Assembly: GCF_018613065.1 (NCBI RefSeq) | Contig: NZ_JAGGQW010000053.1 | Location: 1-26,324, forward strand | Origin: Bacillus sp. ISL-7 | GTDB lineage: Bacteria; Bacillota; Bacilli; Bacillales_B; DSM-18226 | Length of the DNA: 26,324 nt | Direction of reading: 5' to 3' | Part shown: positions 13,765 to 21,763 of the stretch, in pieces | Layout: each line of letters opens with the position of its first letter | Numbering within the stretch: the stretch's first letter is position 1 | Program-made: the position numbers and the translations under genes | Notes under the pieces: generated by a model | Told to the model about the DNA's origin: nothing | Database searches by the model: none | The model's input: the letters and a program-made list of their open reading frames with translations, nothing else

Positions 13765-15405
13765 TTAATTAATTTTCGTGACCCGTCCTTCGATCAAAGA
13801 AGTAAATGGCTGCTTCAGCTGCTTCACATAATTTTCAAAGACATCGATGTCAACCGGACCGTCCACTTTGTCGGTCCCTTCAAGGAAAACGGTGAAATCG
13901 TCACCGCCATTAGCCAGGTAACTGGTAACCGTAACTGTATATTTGGAATCAGGGTTAATAGGAGTCCCGTCAGCACGGAAGATATCAAGGACCTTTCTTT
14001 TCGTTCCTTTAGGTCCGCTCCAGGTGTATTTCAGTCCGGAAATTTGCAGCATACGCACGATTCCCTTCGGCTGCCATTGCTGATTCAAGACTCGGCGAAT
14101 TTGGTCGCCGGTCAAAGTCACTTTAACTAGATTATTTTTAAACGGTAGAATGGTGAACAGCTCTCCCCAATTGACTTCCCCAGCTTGGATATCGGCCCGG
14201 ATTCCAGCAGGGTTCATAAAAGCAAAGTCAGAGTTCATGGCTTTTCGTTGGGAATCGGCAATCAGATTTCCTAAAGCGGATTCACCGTTTTTGTTCCTAA
14301 TGCCGGTAATGTCATTTGCAGCCGTTCCAACGACTTTACTTACAATGGGAGCGACCTTGGCCTCGTACTTTTTCATCATTTTCTTAATTTCCTCGTCCGG
14401 TTTGATGGCGTCCTGATAGACGTTTACAATTTCAGCTTTTTTGGTCACAATCTCTTTAGTTGCCGGATCAAGCTCCAAGTCGACGTCGGAGAAAGCTGTT
14501 CCGTAAGAATAAGCTTCAACAAGCAGCTTTCCGTCCACTTTGGCGTTAAGATACGTGTGAGTATGACCGCCGAACATCACGTCTACTTCATCGTCCACCT
14601 TTTTGGCGATATCAATGATGTCTCCGGCAGCAGCACCAGTCAGGGCGGACTGACTGCCACCTTTGTGTGCAAGAACGACGATAGCTTTAACGCCTCGTTT
14701 TTTGAGTCCTGCCACTGCTTTATTAATGGCTTTCACTTCATCTGTGAATTTTACGTCTACTAATAAACTCGCATTCACAATCTTGGGCGTATCGCTCAAT
14801 ACAACTCCAATAAATCCGATCGGTATGCCATTAAATTTTTTAATTTCATAGGGAGGGAGAATTGGTTTACCCGTCTTTTCGTCAATAACGTTGGCACATA
14901 CATAAGGGAATTGAGCACCTTCAAAGTATCCGTCCTTCGGGTTGGTTCCACCGTGGATCAGGCGCATCATTTCTTTCACACCCCGATCGAATTCATGATT
15001 CCCTAACGTTCCCAAATGAAAGCCTATTTTGTTCAACACTTCAATCGTAGGTTCCTCTTGCAAAAGCGAAGATACGGGTGCGCTGCCACCCACCATGTCA
15101 CCTGCATGGACCAAAAGAGTGTTTTTGTTCTCCCCTTTCCTTTGCTTCAAATAGGCTGCTAGATATTCGACTTTGCCCATATACCTTCCGTTAAATTTTC
15201 GGGTCCTGTCCAATTGTCCATGCAAATCGTTAAGGCCGAGTAATTGTACTTGAATGAAACGGTTCTTATCATTCTCGGTGTTTTTGGGTATGCCTGGAGA
15301 TTCAGAATTTCCGTTGGCCAAAACAAAACCTGCAGATATTGTGGTCATAAGAACAATAGCAGGAATTGCTTTTTTCACTGCGTCCCAATTCAAAGTTGCC
15401 CTCAC
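13765..15405 (-). CDS. Secreted 5'-nucleotidase / UDP-sugar hydrolase family phosphoesterase
   Basis: 546 residues starting at GTG 15405, preceded by GGAGGGGAG. A signal peptide (about 1-31, hydrophobic AIPAIVLMTTISAGFVLA) is followed by a calcineurin-type metallophosphatase domain: Asp60 and His62 (NDLHGQ), Asp103 (GDMVGG), Asn136-His137-Glu138 (GNHEFDRG), a later VLAHKGG and GGHTHTYL, which bind two metal ions. The C-terminal 5'-nucleotidase domain has NPAGIRADI and the substrate-stacking region around NGGDDF. It should release phosphate from extracellular nucleotides. No LPxTG or membrane anchor is seen, so it is probably released or bound by charge. A PhoP-box-like array lies upstream, and the HupE-like gene precedes it on the same strand. 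Confidence 0.93.
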   Translation of the reverse strand: MRATLNWDAVKKAIPAIVLMTTISAGFVLANGNSESPGIPKNTENDKNRFIQVQLLGLNDLHGQLDRTRKFNGRYMGKVEYLAAYLKQRKGENKNTLLVHAGDMVGGSAPVSSLLQEEPTIEVLNKIGFHLGTLGNHEFDRGVKEMMRLIHGGTNPKDGYFEGAQFPYVCANVIDEKTGKPILPPYEIKKFNGIPIGFIGVVLSDTPKIVNASLLVDVKFTDEVKAINKAVAGLKKRGVKAIVVLAHKGGSQSALTGAAAGDIIDIAKKVDDEVDVMFGGHTHTYLNAKVDGKLLVEAYSYGTAFSDVDLELDPATKEIVTKKAEIVNVYQDAIKPDEEIKKMMKKYEAKVAPIVSKVVGTAANDITGIRNKNGESALGNLIADSQRKAMNSDFAFMNPAGIRADIQAGEVNWGELFTILPFKNNLVKVTLTGDQIRRVLNQQWQPKGIVRMLQISGLKYTWSGPKGTKRKVLDIFRADGTPINPDSKYTVTVTSYLANGGDDFTVFLEGTDKVDGPVDIDVFENYVKQLKQPFTSLIEGRVTKIN

Positions 15406-15445
15406 TCAGTTCTCCCCTCCCAATCCTTTAGTGGATTACTACTTT

Positions 15446-15499
15446 AGGATAAGGAGAAATTGTTAAATTTAGATAACATTCCCATAAATTTTAAGTTAA
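15446..15499 (-). promoter_or_regulatory. PhoP-box-like direct repeats and -10 box
   Basis: On the minus strand four hexamers occur at 11-base intervals: TTAACT (15499-15494), TTTATG, GTTATC and TTAACA (15466-15461). The PhoP box of Bacillus is TT(A/C/T)A(C/T)A repeated with 5-base gaps; the outer two fit well, the inner two poorly. TATCCT (15451-15446) follows 9 bases later as a possible -10. Phosphate-starvation control of a nucleotidase would make sense. Confidence 0.4.
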
Positions 15500-15517
15500 T
15501 TTATAAGTGGAAAAATT

Positions 15518-16606
15518 TCAGGTAAAAACACGCGTCACAAACCAATACAATCCGGCAAATCCCACCAGGACGGAACCGGTTTGTACAGCTCTTGGCCACC
15601 AGCGGAAATTTTCCACTTTTCGAATCAGAGGGTAGAGACAGACCAAGATGAGCAATTGACCCAATTCAACTCCAAGGTTGAAGGTAAACAGCGCAGTGAG
15701 TTCGTGGTTTTTAGGCAACCCGATTTCCTGCAACACTCCGGCAAAACCAAATCCGTGTATCAATCCAAAGACAAACGTTAACGCCCAGCGGTGCTGAAAA
15801 TCCCGTAACCAAAGATTTTCCAGCGCCACGTAAAAGATGGTAAGGGCGATCGTCGCTTCTACAATCCGGGAAGGCAGGGACACGACGTCCAAAGCTGCTA
15901 GAATGAGTGTGCTGCTGTGTGCAATAGTAAAGGAGGTGACGACGGCCGCCATACTTCGAAACTTCATTTTTACCAAAAAAAGGGCCAGTAAAAACAAAAT
16001 ATGGTCGTACCCAGTTAATATATGTTCGATTCCAAGCCATATAAACTGAAAAGCCGTGTCAAAAAATCCCGGGGCTTCACCAAACGTTCCTGTCCACTCC
16101 TTTTTATCTTTAGAAAATATATATTCGAACGATTTTCCGTCTAACGTTTTAAATGTGGCAACATTCGTATGTTTGTTTTCGGAGCGGTCAAAAAACAAAT
16201 TATAAAGAATTGACACTGTCCCGATTTTGGAAGAATCCTTAAAAAATAAATCGATCTGAATCATCGACAGTTGGGGGACCGATTGAAGTTCATGGTTCAT
16301 AGACAAAACGCGGCCATTATTTTTTACTGCCAAGCCTCTTTCAATATAGGGACGAACCACCTCGTCGTAGGCGTTTTTCAATTCATCTTGATCGATTATC
16401 TCATCATGATTGGCATCCACACCTGGGAATTCGGCAATGGTTAAAGAATCGATAAGGAGGGTGATTCTTACCGTATCTCCGTCCGCCCCGATTTTAGCAA
16501 AGCCGTAGCTTCCGGAATGTGCGAACGCTTTATCGGTATTGGAGGATAAAAAGAAAAGTCCCAGAAAAATAATAATCGAAATGAGAGGTAAATAGGTTTT
16601 TTTCAT
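15518..16606 (-). CDS. HupE/UreJ-like membrane protein with an outer EF-hand loop
   Basis: 362 residues. A signal peptide ends near DKAFA at residue 29, leaving HSGSYGFAKI. An extracytoplasmic domain (30-190) contains a textbook EF-hand calcium loop, DANHDEIIDQDE (64-75). Residues 195-360 hold six or seven membrane helices with the HupE/UreJ-2 family blocks: GIEHILTGYDHILFLLALFL, FTIAHSSTLILAALD, ALENLW and FGLIHGFGFAGVLQEIGLP. Relatives in other bacteria are metal transporters or accessory proteins of nickel enzymes; the conserved membrane histidines suggest metal passage. The GGGGGGAT ribosome site is good. It lies upstream of the nucleotidase with a 112-base gap, so the pair may be co-transcribed or separately controlled. 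Substrate is not known. Confidence 0.85.
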   Translation of the reverse strand: MKKTYLPLISIIIFLGLFFLSSNTDKAFAHSGSYGFAKIGADGDTVRITLLIDSLTIAEFPGVDANHDEIIDQDELKNAYDEVVRPYIERGLAVKNNGRVLSMNHELQSVPQLSMIQIDLFFKDSSKIGTVSILYNLFFDRSENKHTNVATFKTLDGKSFEYIFSKDKKEWTGTFGEAPGFFDTAFQFIWLGIEHILTGYDHILFLLALFLVKMKFRSMAAVVTSFTIAHSSTLILAALDVVSLPSRIVEATIALTIFYVALENLWLRDFQHRWALTFVFGLIHGFGFAGVLQEIGLPKNHELTALFTFNLGVELGQLLILVCLYPLIRKVENFRWWPRAVQTGSVLVGFAGLYWFVTRVFT

Positions 16607-17047
16607 TGTGAATCCCCCCTAAGATCTAGTAACCCGAGAAACATTTACTTGAGAATAAAAGAATGAACTGGAGAGGAAAGAACAAGCTTGCATGGTTCAA
16701 AATTGATTCCTACGACAGGAACGATATTGCTTGCGGCTTCCCATTTTGCTAACCACGGGATAATTCTTCGGAAATCTATTAAGCAACACGGAAAAAACAT
16801 ATGATACTAGTATTTGATTTATTCATAAACCGTTCCAATTTTAAGGAGCTAAAATAACTTGGATAAAAATTTTGCGATAGCCTTGTTACGGGGGAACCTT
16901 ATCATAAATAGAGCGGTTTTAAAAAAGCCATAATTAAAGGTGATACAAATTTCTGTATCACCTTTTTAGGTTGATTAATTTCAGTTTTTTCGGAACCAAG
17001 CCTCCCTTAAAACACATCAAATTTGAAAAAACAATTTCATATAGATG
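16607..17047. other. Gene-free stretch with one terminator
   Basis: No open frame with a ribosome site. The only firm element is the hairpin at 16936-16967. The part at 16660-16830 is broken by stops in all frames I followed. The promoter of the HupE-like gene should lie at the left end. Confidence 0.5.
16936..16967. terminator. Strong hairpin terminator
   Basis: AAAGGTGATACA (16936-16947) pairs perfectly with TGTATCACCTTT (16954-16965) across a 6-base loop, with T residues following on the + strand and a less clear A-rich flank for the minus strand. It could end the HIT gene transcript coming from the right. Confidence 0.75.
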
Positions 17048-17470
17048 TTACAGAGCTCCTTTTATTGTTTCGATCATTTTCTGATATTCTTCTTCTGTTA
17101 AGTATGTTTTTCCTGGGTTCATCTCGAAAGTGGACCCCCAATTTTCTTTTCCTTCATACTTAGGCACAATGTGCATATGTAGATGATGTAATGTATCACC
17201 ATACGCTCCATAATTAATCTTGTTTGGTTGGAAAGCCTGATCGACCGCTGCAGCTACCTTTTTTACATCGTTCATAAAAGCCGCTAATTCATCATGACTG
17301 AGCTGAAATAGTTCTTTAACATGATCCTTATAAACTACATTACATCTGCCAGTATACGTCTGTTCTTTAAAAAGAAAGACTGTTGAAACCTCCAACTCAC
17401 CTATTTCAATCATAAGATTGTCTCGTCTTTCATCCTTCATGCAATACATACAATCTTTATTTAACTCCAT
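17048..17470 (-). CDS. HIT-family (histidine triad) nucleotide hydrolase/transferase
   Basis: 140 residues. The triad reads HHLHMHIVPKY, with His96, His98 and His100; the middle histidine attacks the alpha-phosphate of a nucleotide. GRCNVVYKDHVKELFQLS is the conserved middle block. An N-terminal CMYC (Cys7, Cys10) may help bind a metal ion, as in several HIT proteins. Cytoplasmic. The closing block KYEGKENWGSTFEMNPGK is a feature of the Bacillus/Clostridium subgroup whose natural substrate is uncertain (dinucleotide polyphosphates or nucleoside phosphoramidates). It appears monocistronic. Confidence 0.9.
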   Translation of the reverse strand: MELNKDCMYCMKDERRDNLMIEIGELEVSTVFLFKEQTYTGRCNVVYKDHVKELFQLSHDELAAFMNDVKKVAAAVDQAFQPNKINYGAYGDTLHHLHMHIVPKYEGKENWGSTFEMNPGKTYLTEEEYQKMIETIKGAL

Positions 17471-17626
17471 CTTTTTTCTGCCTCACTTATTTATGAATTT
17501 TGAACCTATCTCTATAGTACCTCAGTTTTGAAAAATATATTTAGATTTGGATTTCTTATTAGGCAGTCAGGATGGATGATCGCTTTTGTCTTTTACTTGA
17601 TGAAGCAAGAATAGTAGAAACTCCAA

Positions 17627-17660
17627 ATAAAAAATCAGGAAATCATTGACGATTTCCTGA
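17627..17660 (-). terminator. Terminator of the L,D-transpeptidase gene
   Basis: On the minus strand TCAGGAAATC, loop GTCAAT, GATTTCCTGA, then TTTTTTATTT, about 15 bases after the stop codon. Confidence 0.88.
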
Positions 17661-17674
17661 CTCTAATCGATTGT

Positions 17675-19123
17675 TTAATAGATGACCACTGGCTCGTATG
17701 TGCTGAGATTATTATATACGGTTTTCATAACATCTGGCGGTGTGTTGACGCAGCCATGTGATCCTGCATTAAGATAGGCATTACTTGACCAGTTGGACCG
17801 AAAGCCGGCATCGTGGAATCCTTGTCCATCATTCGTAAAAGGAGCCCAATAATCAACTTTTACTGAATAACCTGGTTTTCCTCCGAGTTCTCTGCCCGTT
17901 AGTATCGAAGGTGTTCGTTTATAAAGAATATACCACACTCCTTTTGATGTATCATTACCGGTGCTGTGTTTCCCGGTCACAACATTCGATGTGACGACTA
18001 ATTTACCATTTTTGTAAATCCAAATCCGCTGTTGTGCAATCGAAACTTCAGCATATGTATCACCGATGCCATTGTTTGATGTCGTTTCATAACCATAGCC
18101 TTCACCACTCCAGCCATGTCCGATAATATTAGTAGCAGCGATCAATTTCTCGCCTTTTTCAAAAGCTTTCTTAATCTGTGTTGTTTCTTTTTCCACATCT
18201 AATGCCCAGCCATAGCCTTTTCCTTTTACGGTTTTGACTGCTCCTGAATGGGTCTTAAATGTGAAATCTTTATCTAATGTGGATTGAGAACTATTAATTT
18301 CAGCAATTTTCTCGTTAATATCACTTGGGTCAATCGTGACCTTCAAGTCTTTTATCACCGATGCATTTTTTATTAATTCGCTGCCTTTTAACGAAAAAAC
18401 TTTATCCTGTACCTTATAATCAACGGTTTGCAGAAGGAGTTCTTCTAGCCTTTTCTGTTCATTTTTTACAATCGGACTGTCTTCTTTGATTGGCTGGATA
18501 TATACAGGGTTCAAACGGATTTCACTCGTATATTCCTGCTTTTCGTAGTCCTTTAATAGACTGGCAAAATCAAGCTGCTGTCCATCATTACTTTTCGAGA
18601 CGACAACTTTACCTTGTTCCAAACTGGCCTTCGCATCTTTAGGCGCTGTTAAACTCTTATTCATTGAAAGTAGCTTTTCTTCCACTTGTTTCTTCATCTC
18701 TTGGCTGCGATACTGATCGGGTTGGCTAGGCATTAATGAAAATTCTTTTGCCTTTGAAGAAGGAAAATACGTTCGCTGGCTGTTTAATATTTTTTCAACA
18801 CCTGCTAGATCCTTATCTGTAAAACCCATTTTCGTATCTTGTCCATCAAAAATTTGTTGTTGCCCGACAAAGACGACGTTTTTTAAAACAGCTGTGTTTA
18901 ATTTGTTAAGTGCCTCATCAGCAGTCAGTCCATTGACATTTACGCCATTAATCTTGATATTTGCATTAAAATGGTTTGCCTGATAATAGCTGATTGCCCC
19001 AAATATGAGCGCTATAATAATGATTATACCCGTTGTAATAAACTTCCAGTTCGTATACCATTTAAAAGATTTCGACCGCCGTTCTCCAATTTCTTCCACT
19101 GATTCTTTCACAGCATTTTCCAT
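17675..19123 (-). CDS. Membrane-anchored L,D-transpeptidase (YkuD domain with PG-binding-4 repeats)
   Basis: The ATG at 19123 is chosen because GGGGGGAA lies directly upstream; an upstream in-frame start at 19153 would bury that site. 482 residues: a cytoplasmic N-tail, one membrane helix (about 35-55), a long extracellular region with two PG_binding_4-type modules (about 60-330; INGVNVNGLTADEALNKL starts the first), then a YkuD catalytic domain (about 355-482). Cys458 in GSHGCVN is the nucleophile, with His456 and an upstream GFHDAGF block. It would form 3-3 cross-links in peptidoglycan or attach proteins to it. The layout matches the Enterococcus faecium Ldtfm type. Alone in its unit with a good terminator. 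Confidence 0.92.
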   Translation of the reverse strand: MENAVKESVEEIGERRSKSFKWYTNWKFITTGIIIIIALIFGAISYYQANHFNANIKINGVNVNGLTADEALNKLNTAVLKNVVFVGQQQIFDGQDTKMGFTDKDLAGVEKILNSQRTYFPSSKAKEFSLMPSQPDQYRSQEMKKQVEEKLLSMNKSLTAPKDAKASLEQGKVVVSKSNDGQQLDFASLLKDYEKQEYTSEIRLNPVYIQPIKEDSPIVKNEQKRLEELLLQTVDYKVQDKVFSLKGSELIKNASVIKDLKVTIDPSDINEKIAEINSSQSTLDKDFTFKTHSGAVKTVKGKGYGWALDVEKETTQIKKAFEKGEKLIAATNIIGHGWSGEGYGYETTSNNGIGDTYAEVSIAQQRIWIYKNGKLVVTSNVVTGKHSTGNDTSKGVWYILYKRTPSILTGRELGGKPGYSVKVDYWAPFTNDGQGFHDAGFRSNWSSNAYLNAGSHGCVNTPPDVMKTVYNNLSTYEPVVIY

Positions 19124-19652
19124 TAAAATTCCCCCCGCATACCTAACAATCAAGCTTTCGACGTCTTTCGACTTGAAGCTTTTGGTTTTGCATCATAAAT
19201 ATAAATTATAGTATCAATTCTCAAATTTTACTACTATTCTACTAGATATAAAGTGTGAACTTTGTCACATTTTGTATCTGCGTGAAATTTTTTTGTCTTT
19301 TTGTAATTTGGTTGCCTGAAGTTAAGGTTGGTTCGGACTGAGCTTTCTTTTTTTAAGTGATTTCCAATAATTATCCAGCAAATGTTGTAAGTTTCGTAAA
19401 TTATGTAATAAGTGTACGGGATTATGTAGTAAATTCCAATAATTATGTAGTAAGCATCCGTAATTCACCCCAAAATCGACTGAAACTCCAAAAAACGCCT
19501 CCAAAAATCAAATTTGCTAGCAAAAATCACCTCAATTAGCCCAAAATCCCTTCCAAAAGTGAATATTGTCCGTTCGATACGATCGAGCATTCCCGCTATG
19601 GTAGAGGTACCCGGGAATACATGAAAAGCGCGCTTTCTGAAAGGACTTTCCC
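19124..19652. other. Intergenic region with repeat array and sigma-gene upstream DNA
   Basis: Contains the second 21-bp array (19383-19466) and, just before the sigma-factor gene, an inverted repeat ATTCCCG (19589-19595) and CGGGAAT (19612-19618), plus the palindrome AAAGCGCGCTTT (19625-19636). These may be control sites of the sigma-factor gene. I do not see a standard -35/-10 pair there. Confidence 0.5.
19383..19466. repeat. 21-bp-period repeat array, copy 2
   Basis: TGTTGTAAG (19383), TGTAATAAG (19404), TGTAGTAAA (19425) and TGTAGTAAG (19446) begin at exact 21-base intervals. The left flank TCCAGCAAATG and the first unit (TTGTAAGTTTCGTAA) are nearly identical to the array at 10534, about 8.8 kb away. 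Confidence 0.85.
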
Positions 19653-20132
19653 TTGGAAAGCTTTGAACAGTTAGTCGACCAGTACCAGCCCATGCTCCAT
19701 AAAATCATGCACTCGCTCCACCTTTACAAACACCATGAGGAATTCTATCAGCACAGTCTCATCGCCCTTTGGGAAGCAAGCCAGCGCTTTGACCCCCAAA
19801 AAGGGAGCTTCACCAACTATGCCTACACCTATATCAAAGGCTATCTTCTGATGGAATTGAAAAAATTACACCAAGACCAAGAACGAAATGTTCACCCTGA
19901 TGAGCAATTCTGGGACCTGGCAGCAGATCCCTATTCGGATGACCCATTACAGGAGGAAATTCTATTATCCTACTGCGAAACACTGACACCGAATCAAAAG
20001 AAATGGCTCCTGTATACCATCCGTGATCGCCTATCGGTCAAGGAAATTGCCGAACTAGAAAAGGTATCCTTATCAGCCGTGAAAGGTTGGCGCAGTGGTG
20101 CTAGAGAAAAAGTAAAGAATTTAATACGGTAG
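19653..20132 (+). CDS. Small sigma-70-family RNA polymerase sigma factor
   Basis: 159 residues from TTG 19653, with GAAAGGA (19639-19645) upstream; the ATG at 19621 is in another frame. Region 2 is visible at about 1-75 (SFEQLVDQYQPMLHKIM, FYQHSLIALWEASQRFDPQK, GSFTNYAYTYIKGYLL). Region 4 is at about 105-157, with a helix-turn-helix (LSVKEIAELEKVSLSAVKGW). Regions 1 and 3 are missing, as in ECF-like factors and in the Bacillus/Staphylococcus SigH- or ComX-like group. No anti-sigma gene is adjacent. The regulon is unknown; the tubulin-like gene downstream on the same strand is a candidate only by position. Confidence 0.85.
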   Translation: MESFEQLVDQYQPMLHKIMHSLHLYKHHEEFYQHSLIALWEASQRFDPQKGSFTNYAYTYIKGYLLMELKKLHQDQERNVHPDEQFWDLAADPYSDDPLQEEILLSYCETLTPNQKKWLLYTIRDRLSVKEIAELEKVSLSAVKGWRSGAREKVKNLIR

Positions 20133-20578
20133 TAGAATACGAGAATAAAAAATATGTGCGTCCGGTCGTCAATATCAGACCAAAGCATTCTTACCCCATT
20201 ATTTAATGTAGTTGTACTTTATAGGTTCATCTAATGTTTCTTCCTCGAGATTTAAGTGGTTATTTTAACCTAGCAAGATCGTTTTACATGTTCTGTTAGG
20301 ATGTTCGTAAAGATTACTGCTATTTACTACTTTTCAACACCTTAACCGCTTAAATTTAGTATAAAATTACACCTCGCCAGCGAATGGTTCTTGGTGTCAG
20401 GCACCACAGATGGACAAATGTCCTTTCATGGTGCCTGACACCATTTTTAATATGTAGCGATTGTTAAGTCACAGTTGGTTTATTCATTTTTCAACTACTA
20501 TTTTTAGGCATTTTTTAAATGAAAAAGTCTATTTTCGAAAAACATGAGTATCATTTTAGTAATGAAGGAGGCGATCTG
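20133..20578. other. Intergenic region upstream of the tubulin-like gene
   Basis: AT-rich, with the long palindrome at 20392-20443 as its main feature. I see no coding frame with a ribosome site, apart from a weak in-frame ATG at 20519. A promoter for the tubulin-like gene must lie after the palindrome (20444-20560) if that hairpin terminates transcription. Confidence 0.5.
20392..20448. repeat. GGTGTCAGGCACC palindrome, copy 1
   Basis: TGGTGTCAGGCACCA (20392-20406) pairs perfectly over 15 bases with TGGTGCCTGACACCA (20429-20443). The 22-base loop contains its own hairpin, GGACA-AA-TGTCC. A run of T follows, so it may terminate transcription. A nearly identical element follows the tubulin-like gene. 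Confidence 0.9.
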
Positions 20579-21688
20579 ATGGAATCAATTGGGATTTTAG
20601 GAGTCGGGCAAGCAGGCGGTAATTTAGCGGAAGTTGCTTCATCGATGGGGTTTCAAACCGCACTTATCAATACGAACAAACGCGATGGCATAGTGAACAC
20701 AAAAGTGGAAAGGAAGTATTTTGTTCCTGGTTACAATGGTGCTGGGCAGGATCGATCCATCGGTTTAAAAGCGGTTAACGATAACTACCGAGAGATTGTC
20801 GACTTTGTAAAGAATTCCTTTAAGAAAATTAAACTTTTATTAGTGGCCTTCTCAACCGATGGTGGTACTGGATCAGGGATGAGCCCGTTATTGATTGATC
20901 TGTTATTGGAACATCTGTCTGGCGTTAACATAGGTGCCATTGCAATTGTTCCTGATCGAAATGTATTAACAGGTAACCGCATCAATGCTACAGAGTGTAT
21001 TGAAGAGCTTTCCAAGATAAACTCGCTTTCATCGGTGTTCCTAGTTGATAATGATCAAATGAGAAAGTTAAACCCACAATCCAGTAAACATCAAATCTAC
21101 CTTTCTTCTAATCAGCAAGTCATGGAAGCCATTAAGAGTGTGTTGCAAGTAACGAAAAAGAGCTCGTTTTACGGAAACTTTGACGAAACTGATCTGATGA
21201 ATATTTTGGGAACAAGAGGAGTAACGATTATATCTTCTGCTCAAATTACCGATGCAAAAACAACCTCAGATGTTACTAGTAAAATACAACAATCTTGGGC
21301 TACCTCCGTATTCTGTCCGGTGGAGTCAACCGGTGTAATCCGCTCGGGGTTAATCTACGAAGGCCCAGAAAAAATGGCTAAACTAATTAATGTTCCATCC
21401 ATTTTTGAACGAATTGGAGAACCACTCGAATTATTCGAAGGGACCTACTTCTCGGAATCAGATCCAACGGTAACGACTATTTTGGCGGGACTCGCCTTTC
21501 CTTCACGTCGTATGCATGCCCTTGAGGAATCCCTAGAAAAAAACAAAGATCGGTTACAGAACCTAGTCAAAAAGGAACATACCCAGAAATATGAATCAAA
21601 AATAGCTTGGGCATCAACCCTAAAAGCCAAACCTCAGGAGAGAAAGCCCAGCACCGTAACCTCTAAGTTAGATAAGTACCAAAAATAA
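20579..21688 (+). CDS. Tubulin/FtsZ-superfamily GTPase (not the division FtsZ)
   Basis: ATG 20579 is chosen because AAGGAGG (20565-20571) precedes it; the ATG at 20519 lacks one. 369 residues. The GTP-binding half starts GILGVGQAGGNLAEV (5-19), and the tubulin signature loop is TDGGTGSG (93-100) where FtsZ has GGGTGTG. The catalytic T7 loop is NFDETDL (200-206): Asn200, Asp202 and Asp205 fit the N-x-D-x-x-D pattern needed to hydrolyse GTP of the neighbouring subunit. The tail (about 310-369) is basic and helical, without the FtsZ C-terminal peptide. The sequence is far from housekeeping FtsZ and nearer in style to TubZ-like filament proteins of plasmids and phages, but no partner (TubR) or centromere array is seen. 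It probably polymerises; its cargo is unknown. Confidence 0.82.
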   Translation: MESIGILGVGQAGGNLAEVASSMGFQTALINTNKRDGIVNTKVERKYFVPGYNGAGQDRSIGLKAVNDNYREIVDFVKNSFKKIKLLLVAFSTDGGTGSGMSPLLIDLLLEHLSGVNIGAIAIVPDRNVLTGNRINATECIEELSKINSLSSVFLVDNDQMRKLNPQSSKHQIYLSSNQQVMEAIKSVLQVTKKSSFYGNFDETDLMNILGTRGVTIISSAQITDAKTTSDVTSKIQQSWATSVFCPVESTGVIRSGLIYEGPEKMAKLINVPSIFERIGEPLELFEGTYFSESDPTVTTILAGLAFPSRRMHALEESLEKNKDRLQNLVKKEHTQKYESKIAWASTLKAKPQERKPSTVTSKLDKYQK

Positions 21689-21704
21689 GAGGAATATATA
21701 GTTA

Positions 21705-21760
21705 TTGGTGTCAGGCACCACAAATGGACAAATGTCTTTTCGTGGTGCCTGACACCTTTT
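21705..21760. repeat. GGTGTCAGGCACC palindrome, copy 2
   Basis: GGTGTCAGGCACCAC (21707-21721) pairs perfectly over 15 bases with GTGGTGCCTGACACC (21742-21756). The loop again carries GGACA-AA-TGTC. It lies between convergent genes (tubulin-like on +, fetB on -) and is followed by T residues, so it likely serves as terminator in at least one direction. Confidence 0.9.
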
Positions 21761-21763
21761 GCA

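Noticed and set aside
13759..14130. ORF opposite the nucleotidase C-terminus
   Set aside because: Antisense shadow of a well-conserved domain; no ribosome site.
19322..19504. Minus-strand ORF with LLHN heptads
   Set aside because: The heptad is a by-product of the 21-bp DNA repeat (7 codons). It lacks a ribosome site, and in the other array the same frame is broken by a stop codon.
20519..20578. N-terminal extension of the tubulin-like protein
   Set aside because: No ribosome site before 20519, while AAGGAGG sits just before 20579, where the conserved GTPase fold begins.
20579..21688. Housekeeping FtsZ
   Set aside because: It lacks the FtsZ C-terminal peptide and the GGGTGTG loop form, and it is not in a division gene cluster with ftsA.
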